Source of the DNA: Gonium pectorale | Lineage: Eukaryota; Chlorophyta; Chlorophyceae; Chlamydomonadales; Volvocaceae | Assembly (NCBI GenBank): GCA_001584585.1 | Contig: LSYV01000050.1 | Coordinates: forward strand, 323,608-341,718 | DNA: 18,111 nt | Direction: 5' to 3' | In this document: positions 1 through 8,732 of the stretch, piece after piece | Layout of the letters: every line of letters begins with the position of its first letter | How positions within the stretch are numbered: position 1 is the stretch's first letter | Position numbers and translations under genes: made by a program | The notes under the pieces: generated by a model | Told to the model about the DNA's origin: nothing | Seen by the model: the letters and a program-made list of their open reading frames with translations, nothing else | The model's database searches: none

Positions 1-2363
1 GCCCCCGCCCCCGCCGGCTGCCCACCCGGTGACGGCTCCAAAGCGGAGCACCTCGAACAGCACCTCCACGTCCAGGTCGAACAGCGTGTGGGCCGCGGTC
101 GCCATGGCGTAGGAGCCGGGGCCGCCGCCCGGGGTGCGCCAGGCGGTGGATCCGGAGAGCGAGAGGAAGGGCGAGGAGAGGGCGGGGCAGAAGGTCTCCG
201 AGTACCTGCGCGCAGCGAGGGGATCAGGAGGTTGGAGGGCGTTCTCACGAGAGGTGTCTCACAAGAGGCGAGGAGGAAGGGAGGGGAGGAAAGCGCGTGG
301 GCATGGACACTTGCGTCGCGCCACATTGCATTGGCGCGATTTCGCACGGCAGGAGCCTCGAGGCTCAGTGCTCGGAGAGAAGCGCTTGGATGGAGATACC
401 GAAGGGTTGGCGCTTCCTCGCACTAAATGGCGCGCACACACGCACGCGGCCCCTGCTCGCCTCCCCTACGATCATCTCCACCCGCGCCCCCTGCCTCCCT
501 GCCCACCTGCACGGCACGTGTCGCTGCAGCTGCAGAAAGTCGATCAGCACCAGCAGCTGCGCAGCAACGCAAGAGGCGGGGAGTACCGTAATCAAGGGGC
601 GGGCGGGGTCTGTCCGGCCGTCCACCGACTCGGGCAGCTTGAGCACTCTTTGGTGTTCCTCCGAGCAATGCACAGATTCCTGTTGACAATCCTCCTCCTT
701 CTCCGACCCCCACTATCCTTCCACGCTCGTCAGTGTGCTCCTTGGTGCTGGCTTGCGTGCCCCCACCCGCCCCGCTCCACGCTACCCTACTGCCCATCCC
801 CCCGACAGCCCAACTCCCCGCCCTAACCCCTACCCCTGCCCCTGTCCCACTGGATCCCTCGAGTACCTGTCCCACGCGGCCCATCCACCCCTTCAACCAT
901 CGCGCCGCACCTGCTCCTCCTGACCCGGCCCCACCGTCACCTCCCCCAGCGGCCCCTCCGGTCCGCCAAGGTCCTGCGCCCTCAGCCAGTTGAGCAACGC
1001 CGCGAAGTGGATGGGGTCGTAGTCCAGGAACACGCGGCCTGAGTCGTCACTGCGGGGGGTCGAAATGGGAGGAAGAGGAGGTGCAGGGGGGGGGTAGCGT
1101 CGGGCTGGGCTGGGCTGGGCTGGGGAGGAGCCATGGCATCATGGTGGGCTCACTAGCCGTGGGCGTGGGCGGGACGGGGCTGGCAGCAGATGCTCGGTTG
1201 AAGGGGGTGTACGCGCTGTCTCCTGTCCTCAACGCGGTGGTCGAGGACAGGAGAGGAGGAGCTTGGCAGGGGTCTCGGACGCCGCTGTGGACACGGATGC
1301 GCTTTGCCGTTGACCTTGAGGACGGAGGCAGCCCAAAGCAGGAGAGCAAAAGAATCCCCCTCGCACAACAGCGCGGACGTCTGCACTCTCTGATTGCATC
1401 AATCAGCTCCTCCTCCTCGTCCTCCTCTCCAGCGCCACTGCCCCAACTACACCCACACCCCTACCCCGCACCCACACCCCTACCCCGTTCCGTATTACCC
1501 CTACCCCGCACCCACGCCCATACCCCGCACCCACGCCCATACCCCGCACACTCGCCCCCCGCCCCACCGCTGCAGTTGGTCGTCCCAGGAGCCGTTGAAC
1601 ATGGTCTCCAGCAGGCTGTCGGGCACCAGCGTCAGCGTGCGGCGGCTGGTGGTCATCAGGCTGCCGCCCACATTGAGCGGGATGATGTCGGAGGGGGGGC
1701 GCCGGGAGGAGGCGGCCTCCATGCGGCGGGAGGCGGCAGACATCTTGGCCTGGGGCGGGTGGGGGGGGGGGGCGAGGTTGGGAGGTAGGTTGATACGGCG
1801 GAGGCTTGGTCAAGGTCGGGCCAGGGTGAGGGGCATGGCAACAAGGACTTCAAGGCGCCCTGGACGGCGGTGCACTTGTGGGACGTGGGAGAGGCTACCG
1901 CACACAGCAAAGTGAAGCTGGTATGCTCATGGACGGTCCGCGCGGCACCAACTACCGTACACAAACTGCAACAGCTCACCGCCGCCGCCCGCAGCTCCTC
2001 CTCTTGCGCGGTGAGGGTACGCATGCGGGCCTCCACCGCCGCCGACAGCCGACTGAAGTGGAGGGATAGGTCGTCGCCGCCGCCGTCATCGTCGCTGCCG
2101 CCAACGCTGCGGCTGTTCCCGCCCCCGCCTCCGCTGCCGCCCCTGGGGACGCTGTGCACCCCATCTGCCGCGCCGGAATCTGGACCCGCCCCTGCCCGGG
2201 GCTGCTTTGGTGGGGTTGTGACATCTGCGGAAGCCAAGCCGCCTCCACTGCCGGTGCCCCTCGGCGACGGCGCTACACCCGAGCCGCTGCCGCTGGCTGC
2301 ACCCCCTAGCGCTGTTGCCGACGCAGCAGCTGCTTCGGCGCCCGTGGCGGCGACGGCACTCAT
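1..2363 (-). CDS. KCTD-like BTB/T1-domain protein, 3' end missing
   Basis: Five exons on the minus strand agree in phase: 2363-1980, 1749-1568, 1049-911, 556-507 and 205-(edge). They give about 320 residues. Donors are GTGAGC, GTGGGG, GTGCGG and GTGGGC; every acceptor ends in CAG. Residues 1-98 are Gly/Ala/Ser-rich and probably disordered. About 99-140 is charged and heptad-like, a possible coiled coil. From about 149 comes the potassium-channel tetramerisation (BTB/T1) fold: DIIPLNVGG, then PDSLLETMF, then GRVFLDYDPIHFAALLNWLR. Known proteins with this fold form oligomers, often as cullin-3 adaptors. A specific role cannot be inferred here. Exon 5 encodes an unrecognised C-terminal part with FDLDVEVLFEVLRFG. 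It stays open to the edge, although a possible GTGGGC donor would end it at 26. The start at 2363 is the first Met; the frame upstream is open but lacks ATG. The T1 call is firm; the exon 5 assignment is less so. Confidence 0.84.
1452..1549. repeat. 19-bp tandem repeat in KCTD intron 2
   Basis: A perfect 19-bp unit (TACCCCGCACCCACGCCCA) occurs at 1502-1520 and 1521-1539, followed by a partial third copy to 1549. Degenerate CACCCCTACCCCG copies lie upstream from about 1452. On the sense strand of the gene this is a G-rich intronic minisatellite. It lies inside the intron 1050-1567 and no function is visible. Confidence 0.8.
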
Positions 2364-3081
2364 CCCTGGTCCGTGAACGGCGCTCGCACTGCCCGCGTTG
2401 CGGGGCCGAGGACAGGTCGCTCTGCGTTGCGGGGCCGAGGACAGGTCGCTCTTCGGTACATGAAATTGGTCGTGCGCGCAGGAGTCTCACATATGAATTA
2501 AGAGGTATCATTAAATGGGATGGGGTTCATGTGGGTTCATGGACGCCAACCCGGAGTGAGCCGGACACGGGGGCGTGCCGCTGCAGCTGCAGGAGGCAAG
2601 GACCGCGAGCACTGGGAGAAGTCCGTGCGCTCCTGAAGAATGCCCATGTGATCTGACTTGGCCGTATGGACATGGCAGCTGGCAGCATGGCCCGGGTCTA
2701 GCATGGGATGTAGCGGGATGAGGTGCGCCCCCGCGACTCTGAGCCGCTCACCGTGTGTTGTTGTTTAATTGATCATGCACAAAAGCCACAGGGCGACAGC
2801 GTCAGAGAGCGTTGCGTGGTGGCAGCAGCAGCTCCGACGTGCTTGAAAGAGGCGATTAATCCTGCGCCAGCTGTAAATGCAGCGTCGAATTTATGTGTTG
2901 AAGGCTGGGTGCCAAGAAAGAGGATGAATACAGTAATAAGTTCCACGGCCGTTGGGCACAAACGGTCGAAGCGGCAGCGTTTGCAGCGCAATGTACAGTG
3001 TACTTGTGTGTGCGGCATTCTGCTGTTATCGTGGCGCACTGGAACGCCGCTGCAAGGCAGCCTCTTTACACTGCGCCCAGA
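2364..3081. promoter_or_regulatory. Divergent intergenic region, KCTD-like / CH gene
   Basis: The start codons of the minus-strand KCTD-like gene (2363) and the plus-strand CH gene (3082) face away from each other across 718 bp. The region must therefore hold both promoters and both 5' UTRs. The right half (about 2755-3080) is clearly less GC-rich than the surroundings. No convincing TATA box was found. A 29-bp direct repeat (2395-2452) lies next to the KCTD-like start. No ORF in the region resembles a known protein. Confidence 0.6.
2395..2452. repeat. Exact 29-bp tandem duplication near the KCTD-like start
   Basis: A 29-bp unit beginning GCGTTGCGGGGCCGAGGACA is repeated exactly, at 2395-2423 and 2424-2452. 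It ends 32 bp upstream of the minus-strand start codon, so it falls in the 5' UTR or core promoter of that gene. Identical copies suggest a recent duplication. Confidence 0.9.
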
Positions 3082-6000
3082 ATGTCGAATGGGCTTCCAA
3101 GAGAAGTCTTAAAGTGGATCCTTAGCTTAGATCTTTCATATCCAGTGAAGAACCCAAAGAGGCGAGTCCATCCCGCTTCCGACGGACCTCGGGCTTGGCC
3201 TGAGCTCGTGTGCCCTACCCCTCCTGCCACCTCAGAGACTTTGCAAATGGCTTCCTGTATGCGGAAATTCTCTCGCGCTATTACCCCGCGGATGTGCAAA
3301 TGCACTCCTTTGAGAATGTCGCCAGCATGGAGCGCAAGAAGTCGAACTGGTCGCTTCTGGATAAGGTCATTAAGGTGCGGCGTAGGGAAGTGCCGGCGGG
3401 TGAATGGGCGTGACGGGGAGCAAACGCGTGTGTTTGCCCGCCGTTTCCGCCCCTCCCTCCCCGCGCAGCGCAAGCGCATCCCCCTTGAGCGCTCCCAGAT
3501 CGAGGCCGTGATGGCCGCGGAGGGCGACGCGGCGGTGGAGGTGCTGCAAACCATCTTCAGCTTCATCCACAGCCCCAGCTACGAGTAAGGGCGCGTGTTC
3601 GGGCCCTGGCCCCCCAGCCCCTGGTCTTCCACGTGAGGGCGCACTGTATCCCCCTCACGCCACCTCACACTCACTCCCCTATCCTACTCATGCCTCTCCC
3701 CCCTCCCTCTGGCGCGATCGCGCACACACGTGCAGGTTGCTTCTGCTCGTTAGCATGATTACTTAATTAGCCATGTTTGAGCACGCTGTCACGCATATGC
3801 ACACACGCGCAGGGCGTCCAAGGCTCAGGGCGCGCCCACCTCCGCTGCCAGCCCCAGCCGGGGCGCCAGCTCGGGCTCGGGGCCAGGCCCGGGCCATGGC
3901 GGGGAGTCGCCGGCTGCGCAGCGGGACCGCGGGTACGAGGCGTCCACCAGCGGGCAGCCGGACTACGTGCCCTTCTCCCCGCAGGAGCAGCAGTACGGGC
4001 AACAGTACGGGCAACAGTACGGGCAGCAGTATGGACAACAGTACGGACAGGTATGGCGGAGAGGTGGGAACGCCCAAGGGCACCCAATATGGCGGGAGCA
4101 GACTGTGTCACATGAGAACGCGGCGCCCTATGCCCTTCACCCAACAGGCGCCCTGTTCCCGCCCGCGGCCGCAGGCTCCTGCCATGTACTTTGGTGGTGG
4201 AGGGGCGGCCCAGGCAGCGGCCGGGGATGGCGGCTACGGGTACGGCTACGGCTATGCGGCGGCGTCACAACAACAACAACAGCAACAGGCGCTGCTCCAA
4301 GCGCAGATGCAGGCCCAAGCGCAGATGCAAATGCAGGCTGGGGCGGGAGTGGGGTATGCTGCGGGGCCAGTGGCCAGCGGCTACGCCGCCGCCTCGCCGC
4401 CGCTGCAACAGCAGCGGTCGCAGCAGCAGTTGATGCCCGGCCGGTCGGTGTCGCCGGGGAGAGGCAACGCCCGCTCGCCCGCGGCGCAGCCTTCTGAGGT
4501 GCCGTTGCCTGGCGTGGCGGCGGCGGCGGCTGGCGGCGGTTACTCGGCGGCGTATGCGCTGTCGTACGCGGAGGCGATGCGCCAGCAGGCGGCGGCTGCG
4601 GGCTACAGTCAAGAGCAGCAGCAGGCGGTCTATCAGACGGCCCTCTACCAGTACCAACAACAGCAGGCGAGGGCGGGGGGAGGGGGCGCGCGGGCTTTGT
4701 GAGGAGGCTAAGTGGGCACAAAGCGTGCTGCATGCGACCAGTTGAGGGGGGGGCGGTGGCTGGGAATGGTAGCAGCGCTTGGTTGCACCTACGCAACGCA
4801 GGCACGGTACCGTATGGCCAAAGTGTGCGGGAGCGGGGGGGGGCCCCCAGGGGAGTATCGCATGCGCCGGTGGGGTGGTGGTTCGGGGGACGGGTTCGGC
4901 CCCGGGGGCCCTCGATGGCGGCCTTCGCGGCTTATGTTTGCACGCCTGCGACCTGCATCACATAAGGGGGGCTGGTACCTAGGCCTCGTTTAGAGTACCT
5001 TCGCGGCACGGCACTACCGCCACACGCTGTATCGTGTGGGGCTGTGAGCAGGACGATAAAGGGTCGCGGGATGCCAAGGGGAGGAGGATTCACCTGCGGT
5101 CCCGGTGGGCTGAGGAGAAACCTCCTAGCGCAAGGTGCCGGCCAGGAGCGCTCGGGGTGGCAAGAGGCGCCACGCGCTTGCTCGGGGCGAGGGGCCGGTG
5201 CCACGTGCGGCGGCACAGTCCGGTCGGGGTGCGCTTTCATGGTGATGGCTGTGTGCTTACTGCCTTGCAGCTGCGCATTGCCGCCCGCCCTCATGCGTGA
5301 ACCACGACCCGCAAACAGGCAGCTGCTGCGCTGGCGGGGCAGGCGCAGGGAGCTGCCGGCGGCAGCGGGCAGGACTCGCCGGAGCGGGAGGGCCTGCCGT
5401 ACAGCCGCAAGCCGCGGCCGGTCGAGTTCAAGCCGTATGATCTCAAGGTACGATACCTGCACTGCCCCCCGTGCCCTTTCAGCGCACATTGCGTTGCTTC
5501 GCGCCCCGAAGTGGCGACGCTGTCGCGTGACCCCGCGTGACGCTTTACGCTCGGGCGGCGGGCTGTCGTGTTGCTTCACAGGGCAGTCCTCCCCTTGGCA
5601 GAGGCTGCACGGCTTGAATGGGTTAGGGCTTGCACTCCCGGCGAAGGTGCGACAGCGAAGGTGCCGACAGCGGCATCGCTCATCAGCGCCGGCGCGTACC
5701 TCCTTTTTTCCTTCCGTCCCCGTCGTGTATGCGCTCTGCTGTGTCCTCTGCGCTTCCCCCCGCACTCGCGCGGTCCCCCTACCCCCCCTCCCTCTCTCCG
5801 TCGGGCCGCGTCCAGGATTTTGAGTCCAAGGAGTACAACGTCAAGGCGGGCCGCGGCTACTGGCAGCTGGGCAAGCTGGGCCCCGACCTGGAGACGGAGG
5901 AGCTGCAGGCCAAGGCGAGCGGGGAAGACGGGGTGTGGGGTGGGGTGGAGGTGTGCGGCGGTGAGGGGCGGGCTGTGGGCGTCAAGGAACGTGGGCGGGG

Positions 6001-7252
6001 GGCGTGAGCTGGGGAGCGTGAGCGCCGCGGGCGCAAAAGACGACACGGCACAGGCGACAAGACATAGCAGCGGTCGCAGGGTTGGAGGCGGGCAATGGTG
6101 AGGGAGGAGGCGGGCAATGGCGAGGGAGAAGGCGGGCAATGGCGAGGGAGAAGGCGGCACAGCCGTGTTGCAAGGCAGCTGGGAGCTGGCTGGACACGCA
6201 CCACCCAACACACGTCACACGGCGTTGCCCCTCAAGCGGTTAGGCCCCCGCCTCCCCCCCCCGCTCGCTGCGTTCGCGTCCCCTTCCTCAGCTTCTGCAC
6301 CTCCAATTCCCCTTCCGGGTCTCTTCCCCTCGGCTCAGGGGCAGCTAAATGCTGCTGCACTCCGGCCCGTCCCATGCACCCAAGACTTTGTCCTCAAACC
6401 CCCCTCGGCTCCGCAGCGTGAGGCCAAGGAGCGCATCAAGAAGATGGCGGAGCAGGTCCGCGAGGACAACGCACGCAAGGCAGCAAGCAGGCCAAAGCAG
6501 CGACCCGCGGCTGCGGGAGGCGACGCCGCCGCCGCAGCCGCCGGCGTCGCAGGCAGCCCCAGTGCGGCTGGCGGCCCTGCGCTGGGCCGGGAGCGCAGCG
6601 AGGCCGACAGCCAGGCGGGGGACAAAGGGGCAGCCGGCAGTGCCGGTGGTGGCAAGGCGGGCAACGCGGGCAAGGATTTGAGCGCACGGGAGCGGGCGCT
6701 GCAGTTTGCCAGGAACATCCCCCGCCCGGAGCCCAAGCCCGTGAAGAAGACGCCGGCGGTCGGGGATCAGGTGCGAGCGTGCGTGCGGAGGACAGCCGCC
6801 GGGTGGCAACACACGTGGGTCAGGGCGTGGCATCCAGGGAGGGGGAGGACGAGGGACGCATGCCAGCTGAAGCGGTATGGCGGTGGCGGTGGCGGGGTTT
6901 GAAGCGGGGGAGTGAAGAATCAGGCAGGGTCCGGTCGGTAGCCGTCGGGGTTATGTGCATGTGCATGCACGCCGATTCATACTACCAGTAGGTATGACTC
7001 GCTGGTGCACCCAGCCTTCACTCCTGTCCATGCCACTCAGCGCACATTATCCCTTTGTTCCGCCACCCCCGACCTTGCCCTCTGCTCGACGGGGGGATGC
7101 CCTACCCATCCTCACCCCTATGTCCACAACCTGCCCCTGTGCAGTCCCCCGAGCCGCCCCAACTGAGCGAGCTGGAGCAGCTGGAGCGGCAGCACGCGGA
7201 AAGGGCGCGGGAGGTGGACCGCATCCGGGCCGAGCTGGCGCGCGTGCTGTAG
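3082..7252 (+). CDS. CH-domain (SPEF1/SPATA4-like) protein with prion-like linker and JHY-like C-terminus
   Basis: Nine exons agree in phase: 3082-3161, 3236-3374, 3469-3584, 3813-4050, 4175-4666, 5319-5447, 5816-5914, 6417-6770 and 7145-7252. They give 584 residues. Residues 1-112 form a CH_2-type calponin-homology domain: REVLKWILSLDLSYP, RDFANGFLYAEILSRYYP, MHSFENVAS, KKSNWSLLDKVIK. In SPEF1/CLAMP and SPATA4 this domain serves microtubule and axoneme functions. Residues 113-355 are low-complexity, with (QYGQ)5, a seven-Gln run and QMQAQAQMQMQ. Residues 356-584 hold a conserved block (EFKPYDLKDF, GYWQLGKLGPDLETEELQAK, IKKMAEQVREDN, ARERALQFARNIPRPEP) and a final heptad-rich helix. From memory this block resembles the ciliary protein JHY; a search is needed to confirm it. 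The JHY-like exons have no Met of their own before exon 8, and an in-frame TGA (5298-5300) precedes exon 6, so I join them to the CH exons. Introns 1, 5 and 7 are GC-AG. The CH call is strong; the fusion is probable. Confidence 0.68.
3162..3235 (+). other. GC-AG intron 1 of the CH gene
   Basis: This 74-bp intron has donor AG|GCGAGT and acceptor CTCAG. The join is dictated by homology: only this splice restores KNPKRDFANGF inside the CH domain with matching phase 2. The nearest GT (GTGAAG at 3145) gives the wrong frame. Confidence 0.85.
3991..4050 (+). repeat. 12-bp coding repeat x5, (QYGQ)5
   Basis: Five consecutive 12-bp units of the form CAGTACGGGCAA, with silent changes, encode QYGQ repeats at the 3' end of exon 4. 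The last unit runs straight into the GTATGG donor. The silent differences suggest that the protein repeat is kept by selection, or at least is not brand new. Confidence 0.93.
4268..4288 (+). repeat. CAA/CAG run encoding seven Gln
   Basis: Seven glutamine codons in a row (mainly CAA) follow a GYGYGYGYAAAS stretch in exon 5 of the CH gene. It is part of the Gln/Ala/Met-rich linker. Confidence 0.9.
4667..5318 (+). other. Probable GC-AG intron 5 linking CH/linker exons to JHY-like exons
   Basis: The donor is CAGCAG|GCGAGG and the acceptor AAACAG. The join is phase 0 and gives QYQQQQ-AAAALAGQAQ, so the Gln/Ala-rich character runs on across it. Without the splice the frame stops at TGA 4700-4702 after ARAGGGGARAL. 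No plus-strand TGTAA poly(A) signal lies between that stop and exon 6, and no GT donor near the end of exon 5 fits the phase. Retention is a real alternative. Confidence 0.55.
5915..6416 (+). other. Probable GC-AG intron 7 of the CH gene
   Basis: Donor GCCAAG|GCGAGC and acceptor CTCCGCAG join ELQAK to REAKERIKKM as one uninterrupted charged helix. The best in-phase GT alternative (GTGTGG, starting at 5933) would insert ASGEDG into that helix, so the GC donor is preferred but not proven. Confidence 0.6.
6087..6152. repeat. 22-bp tandem repeat x3 in intron 7
   Basis: Units of GGCGGGCAATGGYGAGGGAG plus two bases lie at 6087-6108, 6109-6130 and 6131-6152. Copies two and three are identical; copy one differs at two positions. 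The repeat is purely intronic. Confidence 0.9.
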
Positions 7253-7786
7253 GCGCAGCCTCCGGGAGCGCTGTGGGAGCTGCGGCGCAGTGTCGTGGCG
7301 TGTGCGGGCCGACGGCATTGCGATGGTGTGTGCGCGAATGGGAGGTTGGGATCGCGGTCGCGTCGCCGCCGAGTGACCCGCGGGTCGGGCGACGGCCAGG
7401 CACGTCGTGAACTGGTGATCCTATCTGGCGGGCGAGCAAGGCAGGGCGAGGGATATGCGTGTGAGAGGCGGACTTGTGACTGGTTGGGCCGTGTTGGCGT
7501 CCTGGGTGGGGAAGCGGATGCGATGCAGGGGCGGCTGGTTGGGCGGAGTGCAGCAGCAGGGTGACACCGTGGGTGCGCTTGCGGGCGAGAGCCCCCCTGG
7601 GGAGGCTGAAGCTGAGGCTGCCAAAGTGCCATCTGGACAGGGGCGGACAAAGGGAGGCCGTGCGTGACCATGATCCTAGGGACGGATGGGCTCCCAGTGC
7701 TCCGACATTGGGCGTGCGCTTCCGCTTTGTCCCACTCACATTGCAGCATCACCGTAATGAACGCACCGGAAGTGACGAAGTAGTGG

Positions 7787-7791
7787 TTACA
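7787..7791 (-). terminator. Candidate TGTAA poly(A) signal for PP2C
   Basis: TTACA on the plus strand is TGTAA on the minus strand, the usual volvocine polyadenylation signal. It is the first exact match downstream of the PP2C stop at 9405, which would give a 3' UTR of about 1.6 kb. A nearer variant signal is possible. Confidence 0.35.
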
Positions 7792-7968
7792 CTCCCGAGC
7801 AGCTCCATCGTGGGGATCAACCGTGCCGCATGACCCTTTATTTGTATATTGCGGGGGCGACGAGGGTCATCCAGCGAGAGGGGTGAAGGCCGCCGCCCCT
7901 TCGCCGCCCCACACCTGTCCCCCCTTTTGCATGCATTGCAAATCACTGGCGCCGCACTGTGATACCCC

Positions 7969-8025
7969 GCCCGTGCCGCACTAGGCCCGTGCCGCACTAG
8001 GGTACCCGCGAGACCCGTGCCGCAC
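7969..8025. repeat. 16-bp direct repeat x2 plus partial third copy
   Basis: GCCCGTGCCGCACTAG occurs exactly at 7969-7984 and 7985-8000. A 12-bp core (CCCGTGCCGCAC) returns at 8014-8025, and a shorter relative (GCCGCACT) lies at 7951-7958. The cluster lies in the convergent 3' region and its function is unknown. Confidence 0.85.
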
Positions 8026-8110
8026 AAACTCCCGAAGTTCGCACCGAGAACCTACTTGTATACTTGTCAGACACCCTTTTTGAGCTGCACATGACTAATA
8101 CCTCGACCGC

Positions 8111-8116
8111 TATATA
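8111..8116 (+). promoter_or_regulatory. TATATA motif upstream of a 72-residue ORF
   Basis: TATATA lies 48 bp before an ATG at 8164 that opens a 72-codon ORF ending at 8382 (MAEPAAPATHP...). The spacing would suit a TATA promoter with a short leader. The encoded peptide is unrecognised, and chance is a realistic explanation. Confidence 0.2.
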
Positions 8117-8727
8117 CGGCCCCTTGAGGCGCGAGCTCACGGCACAACCGACACGGCGCACAGATGGCTGAACCGGCGGCACCAGCCACCCATCCACGGC
8201 GTCACTACCATACTCAACTCGCCGGAATGCAAGAGGTGTTGTTCGTTATCGCGGATCCCTTGACGCAGACCCATGCGCCCAACTCGACCCACTCAGTCCC
8301 AAACCCCGAAAGCAGTCGGGGTCGCCGCCCACCCGCACCGGAGGCGCGTGAAGCGCGCGAAATCCGATTCAGCACACCGTAACCCACACTGTACCTTTGG
8401 AACACCCCAGAGACGAACCTCAACGACGCAGCAAACGCAAACAGCACCAACGCTTGGAAAAAGCAAAAGCCGTGAGACCCAACGGAGCGCCGCCGGCGGG
8501 ACTCGCCGAGGGTTATTAGCACACCTGAAAGACCTCCTCCCCCCAACACAGAGCACCATTTGTGTCCCACACTGCCAGACCAATACCCCCTTCGAGCAGG
8601 CCGCTGCCGCTGCTGCGAATGCCGCAGCCAGCTCCCGAACCCACCAATTGCTGCCACCAGCCCAACCAATGCCGCCACACGCCGCTCGCGCATCGGGCGC
8701 GCGTGCTAACCCCGCCCATCGTATTGC

Positions 8728-8732
8728 TGTAA
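8728..8732 (+). terminator. Candidate TGTAA poly(A) signal for the CH gene
   Basis: This is the first exact plus-strand TGTAA after the stop at 7252, implying a 3' UTR of about 1.5 kb. A variant such as the TTTGTATATTG near 7848 could be used instead. Confidence 0.35.

Noticed and set aside
134..826. Long plus-strand ORFs over the left end
   Set aside because: They run antisense to exons 4 and 5 of the KCTD-like gene and through its introns. There is no family resemblance and no sensible splice pattern on this strand.
5034..5300. Separate start for the JHY-like exons from the ORF at 5034
   Set aside because: It would have to end at a stop just before exon 6 in another frame, and its product looks non-coding. 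The frame of exon 6 has a TGA immediately upstream and no Met.
4667..5318. G/C runs such as the one near 4835-4855 as a regulatory hairpin
   Set aside because: Homopolymer G and C runs are common in these introns, and nothing ties this one to a function.
8214..8693. 159-codon minus-strand ORF with a hydrophobic stretch
   Set aside because: It lies in the presumed PP2C 3' UTR, has no recognisable domain, and its hydrophobic run follows from the G/T-rich composition.
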